Below, one piece after another: positions 18,134 to 26,312 of a stretch of 36,166 bases of DNA. Source of the DNA: Candidatus Aenigmatarchaeota archaeon (GTDB lineage: Archaea > Aenigmatarchaeota > Aenigmatarchaeia > QMZP01 > QMZT01). Position 1 is the stretch's first letter. Every line of letters begins with the position of its first letter. The notes under the pieces were generated by a model, which did not search any database, was not told the DNA's origin, and was given only the letters and a program-made list of their open reading frames with translations. Location: contig JAFGCI010000006.1 of assembly GCA_016932735.1 (NCBI GenBank), positions 1-36,166 of the forward strand, in the 5' to 3' direction. A program made the translations under genes and the position numbers.

Positions 18134-18751
18134 TTACTTATATCTTCTCCTTTTTTTAATCTGCTCGATGCGGCTCTCTATTTTCTTCCAGTCCTCGACG
18201 TTCCTGCTGTATGAATCGGTGACGGAATCCCATGCAATGTCGAGAACATCGAAATGCGTGGACTTGAGGGCTTCGTAAAGAAGATGGAGGTCTACTGCTC
18301 TCGCCTCGACTTTTCTTTCGAACTTCCCAAGTCCGAAATCTATCAGAAAGATTTTCCCCGTGTCTTTCTCAACAATGAAGTTCGAAGTCGTTAAGTCCCC
18401 GTGGATTATTCCAAGATTATGGGTACTTGCTGCCATCTTTCCAATCTCTGAGCATGCATTCTTTACTTCTTTCTTATCCATATCGAGAAGCGCTTCCTTG
18501 AGCTTCCTCCCTTCTATAAAATCCATGATTATCTTAAACTTCTCAGTCTTGAGGATTCTCGGAACGTTGACCGAGCCGATTGCACGTTCCATGAGGCGAG
18601 CCTCATGTCTTGTCCTTGATGAACGGATTTCATCGTCGAGCTGTTCGACGCGGTATCCTTTCTTTATCCGTTCCTTTACGAGGACCGTCTTTCCTTCCAG
18701 CTCGTCCTTGTAGAGGACGGCTTCCGCCCCTCGCTGGATGATGTCTTTCAT
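18134..18751 (-). CDS. bud32: KEOPS complex kinase/ATPase Bud32
   Basis: A 205-residue small RIO-like kinase of the KEOPS complex, which with Kae1 makes t6A37 on tRNAs reading ANN codons. Visible are the short nucleotide-binding loop (RGAEAVLY), the lysine in VLVKERI, the Bud32 signature with TRHEARLM, the catalytic loop HGDLTTSNF and metal-binding IDFGLGKF. The C-terminal DLHLLYEAL segment is also typical. Kae1 is separate here, not fused. The mRNA probably continues into the asparaginase-like gene. The tRNA-Thr at 30548-30783 has A37, a t6A target. Confidence 0.94.
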   Translation of the reverse strand: MKDIIQRGAEAVLYKDELEGKTVLVKERIKKGYRVEQLDDEIRSSRTRHEARLMERAIGSVNVPRILKTEKFKIIMDFIEGRKLKEALLDMDKKEVKNACSEIGKMAASTHNLGIIHGDLTTSNFIVEKDTGKIFLIDFGLGKFERKVEARAVDLHLLYEALKSTHFDVLDIAWDSVTDSYSRNVEDWKKIESRIEQIKKRRRYK

Positions 18752-18829
18752 AGAAGAAGAATGATATGAATGATTTTTATTGTTTCTGGATAAACTCTCT
18801 TTTATAAAAATTATCGCAAAAGTGATATT

Positions 18830-18988
18830 ATGACAAGAATTTCATTTCCGATTATAGAATACAATGCAGATGCATTTCCGTACAATCCCCGTTTACAGGA
18901 ATTATATCAGGAAAGAAGATTTGCTTTACCGCATTCTGCGCCGGAAAAACCCGGACTCAATTATTCCAGATTCGGAAAAGACAAATAA
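18830..18988 (+). CDS. Small hypothetical protein (52 aa)
   Basis: ATG at 18830 opens a 52-codon frame ending TAA at 18986-18988, one base short of the convergent rhomboid stop. A TTTTATAAAA box at about 18800-18809 is positioned for a nearly leaderless transcript, and GTGAT three bases before the ATG matches part of the archaeal Shine-Dalgarno. The product is Tyr/Pro/Arg-rich, soluble-looking and has no motif I recognise. The neat fit between bud32 and the rhomboid gene supports it being real. Confidence 0.5.
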   Translation: MTRISFPIIEYNADAFPYNPRLQELYQERRFALPHSAPEKPGLNYSRFGKDK

Positions 18989-18989
18989 A

Positions 18990-19586
18990 CTATATTTGAA
19001 CCACATACTCCAGAATCTGCTTCCTTTCAGCGATTTTCTTCTTTTTCCAGTATAACATGAGGGCAGCACCGGCTATGAGCCCCCCAAGATGCCCCCAGTT
19101 GGCGACTCCCGCCTGAAGGCCGAAAAGACCGAATACGCTTTCCATTAGGACCAAAAGAACAAGAACTACTGCAGCCGGAAGCGGCATGAAATATACGACA
19201 ATGACTTCTTTCGGATAAAGTATTGCGAATGCGGCAACTACTGCATATACCGCTCCTGATGCGCCCAGCATCAGTATCTGAGAGCCCGTTCCTGTCAGGA
19301 GAAGGTAGAACATCCCTGAGACAATGCCGGATGCAAAATATAATATCAGGAATCTTGTCCGTCCTACAATCTCTTCGACGCGCGGAGCAAATATCAGAAG
19401 CACGAACATGTTGATTGCTATGTGGAAGAAGCTACCGTGCAGGAACATATATGTAAGGAACTGCCAGAACATGCCACCTGTTGCAAGTGCCGGCGTCAAT
19501 GCGAACAGTTCGGTGAAGCCGGGGATTATCAGCTGGAGTAAGAACATCACAACGTTTGCAGCGACGATGTAGAAGACCGGTCTCAT
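18990..19586 (-). CDS. Rhomboid family intramembrane serine protease
   Basis: A 198-residue six-helix membrane protein. Rhomboid hallmarks are present: HGSFFHIAINM in helix 2, the catalytic serine S110 in GASGA, and the catalytic histidine H166 in NWGHLGGLIAG. It cleaves transmembrane substrates within the bilayer; the substrate is unknown. The protein is the minimal six-helix form with a Lys-rich C-terminal tail (WKKKKIAERK). It starts one base after the stop of the small membrane protein gene, so both share a transcript. Confidence 0.92.
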   Translation of the reverse strand: MRPVFYIVAANVVMFLLQLIIPGFTELFALTPALATGGMFWQFLTYMFLHGSFFHIAINMFVLLIFAPRVEEIVGRTRFLILYFASGIVSGMFYLLLTGTGSQILMLGASGAVYAVVAAFAILYPKEVIVVYFMPLPAAVVLVLLVLMESVFGLFGLQAGVANWGHLGGLIAGAALMLYWKKKKIAERKQILEYVVQI

Positions 19587-19587
19587 A

Positions 19588-19857
19588 TCAATTCCTTTTG
19601 TATATTCTTTTTATCCAGAACCCCTTTAAAGCTCCAATCGTCAGTGTTGAAATCACGAATCCCATTGTTGGCACAATCGCATTAACCCATGGCATCTCAA
19701 TTCCAAAAGAGTACATGAACAAAACAATAACAAGATATGTAAGAACTGCTATCACGGCTTTTCTTGTTTTACTTGTCTCCCATGCCTTATCTGCTTCTAC
19801 TCTCTTGTTTCTCTCTTTAATCCGCTTGATTTCTTTCTCAGCATCAATCTTTCCCAT
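19588..19857 (-). CDS. Small two-helix membrane protein
   Basis: An 89-residue protein with a charged N-terminal helix containing ADKAWETSKTRK, two membrane helices (AVIAVLTYLVIVLFMYSFGI and NAIVPTMGFVISTLTIGAL) and a basic C-terminus. The pattern ADKAWETS...TRK...TY...N(A)xVPTxGF belongs to a widespread uncharacterised family in archaea and bacteria. It is directly upstream of the rhomboid gene with a one-base gap, so it may be a partner or substrate of the protease. Confidence 0.82.
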   Translation of the reverse strand: MGKIDAEKEIKRIKERNKRVEADKAWETSKTRKAVIAVLTYLVIVLFMYSFGIEMPWVNAIVPTMGFVISTLTIGALKGFWIKRIYKRN

Positions 19858-19911
19858 ATGGTTAAGTAAGAACCGAAGATTATAAAAATATCCGCTATAA
19901 TTAAGACAGAC

Positions 19912-20541
19912 ATGAAAACAAAAATCCTTGAATGGTTCGACAGGAAGACTTTCTATGCGGTTCTATTCGTAACGGTTTTCTTAGCTGCCAATATTCTTTC
20001 ATTCAAGTTCGTTTCTATACTATGGTTCACAATGCCTGTCGGAACCCTGCTTTATCCCATAACTTTTCTTGTCACAGACGCTTACGGTGAGCTTTACGGC
20101 CTGAAGGAGGTCAGAAGGATTGTCATTTACGGCTTCATTGCAAATCTTATCATGCTTGCCTGCATTGGTTTTGGTTTTATTCTGCCCGGCGCAGATTATT
20201 GGACCGGAGCCGAAGCTTTCAATGCCGTTTTCATGTTCACGCCAAAGGTTGTTGCTGCGAGCCTTATAGCTTATCTGGTTTCGCAGATGCATGATGTGTA
20301 CATGTTCGATCTCTGGAAGAGGAAAACGAAAGGAAAATATCTTTGGTTAAGGAACAACGCATCAACAGTTGTCAGCCAGCTGATTGATACTTTGGTTCTT
20401 ATGGGAGTGCTTTTCCTTTTAGGAGCTGTCCCGATTACAGCTCTGTTTGCTGTTGTCGGCTCGCACTATCTTGTTAAGATAGCAATCGCATTCGCTGACA
20501 CACCTTTCTGTTATCTGATGGCGTGGAAAGGCAAAAAATAA
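19912..20541 (+). CDS. Queuosine-precursor-type transporter (YhhQ/VUT family)
   Basis: A 209-residue integral membrane protein with about six helices and the YhhQ/QPTR (DUF165) signatures: AANILSFKFV, PITFLVTDAYGELYG, a conserved aromatic-rich LWLRNNASTVVSQLIDT and the final FADTPFCYL. In bacteria the family imports preQ0/preQ1 for queuosine. In archaea a link to archaeosine precursor uptake is plausible but inferred. It is transcribed alone from a start near 19900, divergent from the small membrane protein gene. Confidence 0.9.
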   Translation: MKTKILEWFDRKTFYAVLFVTVFLAANILSFKFVSILWFTMPVGTLLYPITFLVTDAYGELYGLKEVRRIVIYGFIANLIMLACIGFGFILPGADYWTGAEAFNAVFMFTPKVVAASLIAYLVSQMHDVYMFDLWKRKTKGKYLWLRNNASTVVSQLIDTLVLMGVLFLLGAVPITALFAVVGSHYLVKIAIAFADTPFCYLMAWKGKK

Positions 20542-20632
20542 CAAACCAGTTTCTGAAGGCTTTATTCTCAGTTTTTAATTTAAATCAAATAGTTCATAAT
20601 TATAGAAGGTAAAGCGGATGAGGTAGTGGAAT

Positions 20633-22051
20633 ATGCAGGCAGTTGTTGTTTCAAAGACCGACTGGAAGTCTCCGGTCGTAGAATTCTTCTGCGAAGAGGA
20701 TGTCAGAAAGGTTGAATTTTTTGATAATGAGATGAAGGCTGAAATACAGAAGTTCATAAACAGCGGCCTCTTCTCGGGAAAGAAGTTTGAAATAGTCCCC
20801 GTTACGAACCACAGCAAGAAGATTGTTATTCTTGCCGGATGCGGGAAGACAAAGGAACTCAGCCCGACACAGATGAGGATTATAACGGCAAAGCTTGTCC
20901 ATTCGCAGGTCATTTCCGGATACAATACCATCCAGATAATCCCCATGAAAGGCAGAGATTCGGAAATTGCTGAGGGTGTAGTCATAGGCGGATACACATG
21001 GGAAAAATACCTTACAGAAAAGGCTCCGGGGCCGTCCAAAGCCATGATAAAATCATCAAATGTAAAGGAAGTTGAAAAGATCATATTCATAGCAGAGAGC
21101 GTCAATTATGCAAGGGATCTTGTCAACGACGACTCCGACTTCATGAACTCTGTCCAGATTGAAAGGGAAGTAAAAAAACTCGTTTCCGGGAAGAAAGGAT
21201 TCAGTGTCAAGGTCCTTGAAGAGAAAGAATTAAAAAAGCTCGGGCTGAACCTTATTCTTGCTGTGAACGGTGCAAGCCCCTACCCCCCAAAGCTCATCAT
21301 AGCGAAATACAACGGGGGCAAGGGAAAATACACCGCTTTCGTCGGGAAGGGCGTCACGTACGATTCCGGCGGACTCGGCCTTAAGCCGTCCGAATACATG
21401 AAGTATATGAGGGATGATATAGGCGGCGTAGCTGTCCTCATGGGTGTCATGAGAAACGTGATAAAGTTCAGACCGAAAAAGAACTTTATTTTCGCCCTGC
21501 CGCTTGTCGAGAATATGATAGGCTCGAAAGCCTACAAAACAGGAAAGATAATAAAAAGCTATAGTGGAAAGACAGTAGAAGTTGAACACACCGATGCCGA
21601 AGGCCGGCTCATACTGGCAGATGCTCTCGCCTATGTTGACAAGAACTACAAGCCCGAAACAATGATTGACATCGCAACGCTTACAGGAGCCTGCATCACC
21701 GCTTTGGGTTATGATTACATGGCTCTTATGTCAAGAGACGACGAGTTAGCTGACAGCCTTCTGAAGTCGGGGCAGAAAACCAATGACAGAATGTGGAGAA
21801 TGCCCCTTTATCCGGAATTATTGGATTACCTGAAAACGAAAGACGCGGACATAAATACGCTGGGACCTCCCAGAGTCGCATCGGTCATAACAGCCGGAGA
21901 ATTCCTCAGCAGATTTGTCGGAAACACCAGATGGGCTCATATCGATATAGGCGCCGCTGTTTTTGTCAACGACGACCATAGATGGTATTTCGGCCACGGG
22001 GCAACAGGAAAGGGCGTGAGGATTCTGACGGATTTCATCCTCTCTCATTAG
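20633..22051 (+). CDS. pepA: M17 leucyl aminopeptidase
   Basis: A 472-residue cytosolic metallo-aminopeptidase of the PepA/LAP family, removing N-terminal residues from peptides such as those left by the proteasome. The C-terminal catalytic domain has VGKGVTYDSGGLGLKP (Lys and Asp ligands), YMRDDIGGVAVLMGV, and HTDAEGRL, close to the NTDAEGRL signature and containing the Asp/Glu ligands. GACITALG and the C-terminal THVD-like WAHIDIG segment are also present. The N-terminal macro-like domain is more diverged. ATG at 20633 follows a purine-rich GGATGAGGTAGTGG. The last 17 bp overlap the convergent 78-residue orphan. Confidence 0.93.
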   Translation: MQAVVVSKTDWKSPVVEFFCEEDVRKVEFFDNEMKAEIQKFINSGLFSGKKFEIVPVTNHSKKIVILAGCGKTKELSPTQMRIITAKLVHSQVISGYNTIQIIPMKGRDSEIAEGVVIGGYTWEKYLTEKAPGPSKAMIKSSNVKEVEKIIFIAESVNYARDLVNDDSDFMNSVQIEREVKKLVSGKKGFSVKVLEEKELKKLGLNLILAVNGASPYPPKLIIAKYNGGKGKYTAFVGKGVTYDSGGLGLKPSEYMKYMRDDIGGVAVLMGVMRNVIKFRPKKNFIFALPLVENMIGSKAYKTGKIIKSYSGKTVEVEHTDAEGRLILADALAYVDKNYKPETMIDIATLTGACITALGYDYMALMSRDDELADSLLKSGQKTNDRMWRMPLYPELLDYLKTKDADINTLGPPRVASVITAGEFLSRFVGNTRWAHIDIGAAVFVNDDHRWYFGHGATGKGVRILTDFILSH

Positions 22052-22271
22052 TTATTATTTCTGCTTCCCACTGTCCGGAGCCTATCGCCTTCCTTATATG
22101 AACATTATTAGGCTTTCCTACAGAGGAATCGCACAAATAGCCAGAATCAGGCCTCGCTGAATATCTTCCATTCTCCGTAATCACACGGGCCCCGACTTTT
22201 ATATCTCCGTTTCCGAAAGCTGAAAGATAAGTTTGCCAGCCACGGCCTTCGAGATTTTTGACTCTTACCAT
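22035..22271 (-). CDS. Small hypothetical protein downstream of folC
   Basis: A 78-residue frame starting at ATG 22271, 17 bp after the folC stop. The frame can be extended back to 22439, but that would overlap folC, so the ATG at 22271 is preferred. The product is soluble and beta-like, with GRGWQTYLSAFGNGDIKVGARVI and a KPNNVHIRKAIGSGQWEAEII end; I recognise no family. It overlaps the 3' end of pepA by 17 bp. No clear Shine-Dalgarno is visible, so translation may be coupled to folC. Confidence 0.6.
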   Translation of the reverse strand: MVRVKNLEGRGWQTYLSAFGNGDIKVGARVITENGRYSARPDSGYLCDSSVGKPNNVHIRKAIGSGQWEAEIITNERG

Positions 22272-22288
22272 AATTAGAAATGAATAAT

Positions 22289-23539
22289 TCAGGCTTTTAT
22301 CTTCAATTGCTCCATGACATTGCCGACAAAATAGAGGGAGCCTGTAATAAGTATCATTCCTTCGTCCCTGCATAGGTATTTCGCGAAGCCAATCGCTTTC
22401 CTGATGTCCTCGACCGCGATGCCGTGCCCGCTGACGCATTCAAGAAGTTCCTTCGGGTCGGCAGGCTCAACATTGGATTTTGAGAATATAATGAAATCCG
22501 CTATCTTCTCGAACTCCTTAAGCATCTCCCTGTAATTCTTTGTCTTCTTGATTCCAATCACAGGGACTATTTTTCCTTCATACATGCTTTTGATAGAATT
22601 GATGAGCGACCTGACGCCTTCAATATTATGGGCTCCGTCAATAATAATGAGAGGATTCCTGGAGATGACCTGCATTCTTCCCGGCCATTTCGTCTTCTCA
22701 ATACCCGATTTTATGCTTTTTTCCGTTATTTTTTTCTCGTCATTTTTCAGGATTTCAAGAGCCTTAAGAGCGATAGAAACATTGTCGAGCTGGAAATTCC
22801 CGAGAAGAGGAAGGCCGTATTTCTTTCCTGAAATCTCAATAACCTGCTTCTCGTCGCTGACATCAAGGCGGACGGCTTTATCCTCAACCGTTATGAAAGG
22901 GGCGTTCATGCTCTTCGCATAGTCCCAGACGACAATCTTTACACCGTCTTTTACATCTGTTACGACAGGAATGCCTTCCTTTATTATTCCGGCCTTCTCT
23001 GCTGCAATTTGCTCGACATGCGAACCGAGAATTTCCTCGTGATCGTTTGAGACGTTTGTGATTACACAAAGTTCCGGCAAGATTACATTAGTTGCGTCAA
23101 TCCTTCCGCCGAGCCCCACTTCAATGACACCGTAATCGACTTTCTTCTTTTTAAAATATAGGAAGGCCATCGCTGTCACGAACTCAAAATATGTCATGTC
23201 AGAATCAATGTTTTTGATTTCTTCTGATAGTTCGACAACGTCTTTTTTCGTTATCTTCCTTCCGTTAATCTGGATTCTTTCCCGGAAATCGACAAGGTGC
23301 GGGCTGGTATACATTCCGACTTTTAGACCGGATTCCTTCAGCACGGAAGAAATCATGGCGACAACGGAGCCTTTTCCGTTGGTTCCGGCGACATGTATTG
23401 ATTTGAAACTCTTCTCCGGACTACCTAGATTTTTAAGAGCTTTTTTTATCCTCTCAAGGCCGAGTATGCTTTTGGAGCTGTGAAGATTGTAAATGTAGTC
23501 AAGGGTTTCCCTGTATTTTTTGTCCGTGAGATTTGCCAT
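22289..23539 (-). CDS. folC: Folylpolyglutamate/dihydrofolate synthase (FolC, Mur ligase family)
   Basis: A 416-residue Mur-ligase-type enzyme that adds glutamate to a pterin cofactor or dihydropteroate using ATP. Motifs in order: P-loop AGTNGKGSV, TSPHLVDFRERI, a conserved YFEF, GLGGRIDATN, the NVSNDHEEILG segment, AAEKAGI, and DGAHN in the C-terminal domain. The frame extends to 23596, but that part (FYITFLKFIL) is only translation of the direct repeat at 23540-23577; ATG 23539 gives the normal start. The minus-strand TTTTATATC in the repeat is about 25 bp upstream, predicting a leaderless mRNA. Confidence 0.93.
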   Translation of the reverse strand: MANLTDKKYRETLDYIYNLHSSKSILGLERIKKALKNLGSPEKSFKSIHVAGTNGKGSVVAMISSVLKESGLKVGMYTSPHLVDFRERIQINGRKITKKDVVELSEEIKNIDSDMTYFEFVTAMAFLYFKKKKVDYGVIEVGLGGRIDATNVILPELCVITNVSNDHEEILGSHVEQIAAEKAGIIKEGIPVVTDVKDGVKIVVWDYAKSMNAPFITVEDKAVRLDVSDEKQVIEISGKKYGLPLLGNFQLDNVSIALKALEILKNDEKKITEKSIKSGIEKTKWPGRMQVISRNPLIIIDGAHNIEGVRSLINSIKSMYEGKIVPVIGIKKTKNYREMLKEFEKIADFIIFSKSNVEPADPKELLECVSGHGIAVEDIRKAIGFAKYLCRDEGMILITGSLYFVGNVMEQLKIKA

Positions 23540-23577
23540 AAGAATGAATTTCAGGAATGTGATATAAAAGAGTGACT
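23540..23577. repeat. Direct repeat copy 1 (folC promoter copy)
   Basis: About 38 bp nearly identical to 24125-24162: one substitution and one single-base length difference in an A-run. It contains a TATA-like element readable on both strands (TATATC/GATATA) and directly abuts the folC ATG, so it acts as the folC promoter. With copy 2 it brackets one AT-rich orphan gene. Confidence 0.85.
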
Positions 23578-23592
23578 TTCGTGATTTCGGGT

Positions 23593-23997
23593 TCAATCTT
23601 TATTAATTGTTTCTGAAACATGTTTATTTGCCATAAGCAACCCAGCCGCTGTGGTTGCCAATGTAGTCTGCAAGGGATTGTCTGTTCCTGTCAGATAATG
23701 CCAGCCCAAGAAGCCTGCATTGATTCCGAGTGTAAATAAATTCGCATACAGCCTGTAATGGTTGGTTTTCTGAAGCTGCCTGAATATTACAGGATATGCC
23801 AGGTTTACGCCCATGCCAAGGGAGAAATTGTTAACATAACCCTCTCCGAATCCGTCGGAGAATGATTTTCCTTTTCCCATATTACTCAGACCGTTGCTCA
23901 ATCCGGCAATGCCTCCATATCCCGTAGAATAATAAAAATCCCAATATAGGACGTTACCTATACCTTTTAGTTTCTTCATATCCTCCTTTGTCTGCAT
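23593..23997 (-). CDS. Orphan membrane protein between direct repeats
   Basis: The open frame runs from 24309, but its upstream part is repeat and opposite-strand coding sequence. ATG 23997 (134 aa) or ATG 23979 (128 aa, preceded by GGAGGAT) are the realistic starts. The product is Gly- and aromatic-rich (YYSTGYGGIAGLSNGLSNMG), with probable membrane segments at LGMGVNLAYPVIF, LFTLGINAGFLGWHYL and TTLATTAAGLLMA. I recognise no family. Base composition is more AT-rich than flanking folC and purD. It lies between two copies of a 38-bp repeat, suggesting later insertion into a formerly shared divergent folC/hydrolase promoter. Confidence 0.65.
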   Translation of the reverse strand: MQTKEDMKKLKGIGNVLYWDFYYSTGYGGIAGLSNGLSNMGKGKSFSDGFGEGYVNNFSLGMGVNLAYPVIFRQLQKTNHYRLYANLFTLGINAGFLGWHYLTGTDNPLQTTLATTAAGLLMANKHVSETINKD

Positions 23998-24124
23998 ATA
24001 GTCTTTTTTCCATCCATCTCTAGTAAAATATTGATTTAATTTTAACAATTTACCACATGTAAGGTATGACAGAATAAAATATAAGTTTGAAGTATCACTT
24101 CCACAATCTCCTAGCTCTCGTGAA

Positions 24125-24162
24125 AGAATGTATTTCAGGAATGTGATATAAAAAGAGTGACT
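24125..24162. repeat. Direct repeat copy 2 (hydrolase promoter copy)
   Basis: The second copy of the repeat at 23540-23577. Read on the plus strand its GATATAAAAAG box sits about 28 bp before the ATG of the hydrolase at 24176. Read on the minus strand it could drive the orphan gene. The copies are about 585 bp apart. Confidence 0.85.
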
Positions 24163-24175
24163 ATATATTTTGATT

Positions 24176-24916
24176 ATGAAGGTTATTTTTCTCGGCGTCG
24201 GAGAAGCTTTTGATGAGAACCACCCGAACACATCCATCCTGATTGAATCGGAAACGAAGCTTCTTCTGGACTGCGGATACAGTGCAGCTGCCCAGTTATG
24301 GAAATACAATCCCGACCCGGAATTTCTTGACGCTGTTTATATTACGCACCAGCATGCAGACCATTACTTCGGCCTTCCTCAGATAGTAAACAGGATGCGC
24401 GAGGATGGAAGAAAAAAGAAATTATCGATAATATGCAACAAAAAACTTGTGGAAATAATTAAAGAGCTATTCGATTACGCGTATAAAGGTTTGCTTTCAA
24501 GACCGGGCATGTTTCCCGTGGAATTCTTAGGAGTGGAACCTGGGAAAAATGAACAAATAAATGAACTCGAAATTTTATTCGAAAAAACCGGTCATCATAT
24601 AGAAAATCTTGCAGTAAGAATTTCTGATGGCAAGCATATCTTATGCTATACAGGCGACGGGAAGCTGACAAACGAGAACCTTTGCAAGAATGCTGATATA
24701 CTCATAAACGAGGGATACTTCTTTGAACAGGGGCAAAAACATCTTTACATCCCGGACGTCATAAAGATGGCAGAAGATAACAATGTAAAATGCCTGGCAC
24801 TGGTTCACATTAACCGCGACGTCAGGAAGAAAGAAATGAACAGAATTCTCGGAATTGCAAAGGAATCAAAGATAAAAGTGATAGTGCCGGAAGCGATGGA
24901 AGAATACAAAATTTAG
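24176..24916 (+). CDS. Metallo-beta-lactamase-fold hydrolase (RNase Z/phosphodiesterase-like)
   Basis: A 246-residue MBL-fold enzyme. Motifs are the N-terminal FLGVGEAFDENHPNTS, LLLDCGYS, the metal-binding THQHADHYFGLP, a histidine pair in TGHHIEN, and CYTGDGK supplying the bridging aspartate. The last expected His may be VHINRD. The layout is closest to RNase Z-like or small phosphodiesterase members; the substrate cannot be told. The frame can start at TTG 24170, but ATG 24176 is at leaderless distance from the TATA in repeat copy 2. Its stop overlaps the purD stop through TTAG. Confidence 0.85.
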   Translation: MKVIFLGVGEAFDENHPNTSILIESETKLLLDCGYSAAAQLWKYNPDPEFLDAVYITHQHADHYFGLPQIVNRMREDGRKKKLSIICNKKLVEIIKELFDYAYKGLLSRPGMFPVEFLGVEPGKNEQINELEILFEKTGHHIENLAVRISDGKHILCYTGDGKLTNENLCKNADILINEGYFFEQGQKHLYIPDVIKMAEDNNVKCLALVHINRDVRKKEMNRILGIAKESKIKVIVPEAMEEYKI

Positions 24917-26244
24917 TTATGGTTCCAGAATCTTCTGAGGTCTCTCCAGCCGATGTCTGTCCTGTAATGCAGGTTGTTTCCCTCAATACTAATGCAGGCA
25001 ATAGCAGAATATGCTTTTTGTCTTGCTTCCAGAATGTCATTTCCTTCAGCCACGACGCTGAATAATCTTCCTCCACTTGCATAAAATTTTTTATCCCGGA
25101 CATCTATGCCGGCACCAAATATCCTTACCCCATCCATCCCCATTGCTCTTTCAATTCCGTAAACCCTTTTTCCTTTAACGTTATCATAATTTCCGGGATA
25201 GCCTCTTGAAGCCCCCACGACACAAACCCTCGTTTTGCCGTCCTGGCGGATTTTAATACCGCTTAATTTTCCTTCCTTGCAAGCCTGTATAACATCAATA
25301 TAGTCTGTTTCAACGGAAGGTAAAACAGCCTGGCATTCGGGGTCTCCCCATCTTGCATTATACTCTATATTCATCGGTTTTCCATTGACAACAATTCCTC
25401 CAAGATAGAGAATTCCTTCGTATGGTATACCTTCTGAAGCCATGCCTTCGATGGCCCTTGCAATCTGTTCCTCTTCTATTTGCTGGGAAATGCCGTCTGT
25501 CACTTTGGCGGGGGAAACCGCCCCCATTCCGCCTGTCTGGTCCCCTTCATCAAAGTCAAAGACGGTTTTGTTGTCCTGAGCGGATTTGAAAGGGTGGTAA
25601 GTACTGCCATCGCTTATGGCATAATAAGAGAATTCTTCGCCTCTTAAACCTTCCTCAACCAAAAAGACATCTCCAGCTCCGTCCGGAAACATTTTCATTT
25701 TTTTAATATTTCTTATTGCCTCCCTGCTGTTAGTGGATTTGAGCGCTCCCTTTCCGGAGCACAGACCTGTAGCCTTTGTATACAATAAAAATTCCGGATC
25801 TCTTCTGTATATCCCCTTTACATGCCTTATTGCCGGACGTCTTTTATCGAAGTAACTGAATTCAGGTTGTGGGATACCATGCCTCTCCATGAATTCCCTT
25901 GACCATCTTTTATCCCATTCGATTCTTGCGGAACCTCTTGTCGGGCCGAATGTCTGGAATCCTGATTTATTCAAAACGTCAACCGTCCCCCTTTCAAGAG
26001 CATTATCCTGGGCAACATCTATCAGATCAGGTTTATATTTTCTCGCTATTCTCAGGATAGATTCAGGATCTTTTAATGAACACCCCTTCTCTATGAGAAC
26101 TTCCTTCTGCCTTTTAAAACCTATGAAATCGTTTCCGGGAGCGACTATAATTCTTCCGACATGTCGGCTTTTTTCGTATGCGCTGGAAATTGCATGTTCC
26201 CTTGCACCGCTTCCCACAACCATGACCGAGAGATGCTGAGGCAT
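24913..26244 (-). CDS. purD: Phosphoribosylamine-glycine ligase (GAR synthetase)
   Basis: A 443-residue ATP-grasp enzyme catalysing the second step of de novo purine synthesis (phosphoribosylamine + glycine + ATP to GAR). Motifs are the N-terminal VVGSGAREHAI, the ATP-grasp entry GPTRGSARIEWDKRW, the signature DEGDQTGGMGAVSPA and the metal-binding EYNARWGDPECQ. Length fits the family. It diverges somewhat from bacterial PurD (for example GPTRGSA for GPSKAAA). ATG 26244 has an ATTATAAAC box about 35 bp upstream; an internal ATG at 26223 is possible. No other purine gene is adjacent. Confidence 0.93.
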   Translation of the reverse strand: MPQHLSVMVVGSGAREHAISSAYEKSRHVGRIIVAPGNDFIGFKRQKEVLIEKGCSLKDPESILRIARKYKPDLIDVAQDNALERGTVDVLNKSGFQTFGPTRGSARIEWDKRWSREFMERHGIPQPEFSYFDKRRPAIRHVKGIYRRDPEFLLYTKATGLCSGKGALKSTNSREAIRNIKKMKMFPDGAGDVFLVEEGLRGEEFSYYAISDGSTYHPFKSAQDNKTVFDFDEGDQTGGMGAVSPAKVTDGISQQIEEEQIARAIEGMASEGIPYEGILYLGGIVVNGKPMNIEYNARWGDPECQAVLPSVETDYIDVIQACKEGKLSGIKIRQDGKTRVCVVGASRGYPGNYDNVKGKRVYGIERAMGMDGVRIFGAGIDVRDKKFYASGGRLFSVVAEGNDILEARQKAYSAIACISIEGNNLHYRTDIGWRDLRRFWNHN

Positions 26245-26312
26245 ATATTAAATAAATTTGGAAAACTTAATAAAACGTTTATAATCCAGGAAGAAAATAC
26301 ATTGTTTCGTTT

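Noticed and set aside
22272-22439. Upstream extension of the 78-residue ORF
   Set aside because: It would lie inside folC in another frame; the ATG at 22271 after the folC stop is more natural.
23998-24309. N-terminal extension of the orphan between repeats
   Set aside because: It translates repeat copy 2 and the antisense of the hydrolase start; FYITFLK also appears in the unused folC extension for the same reason.
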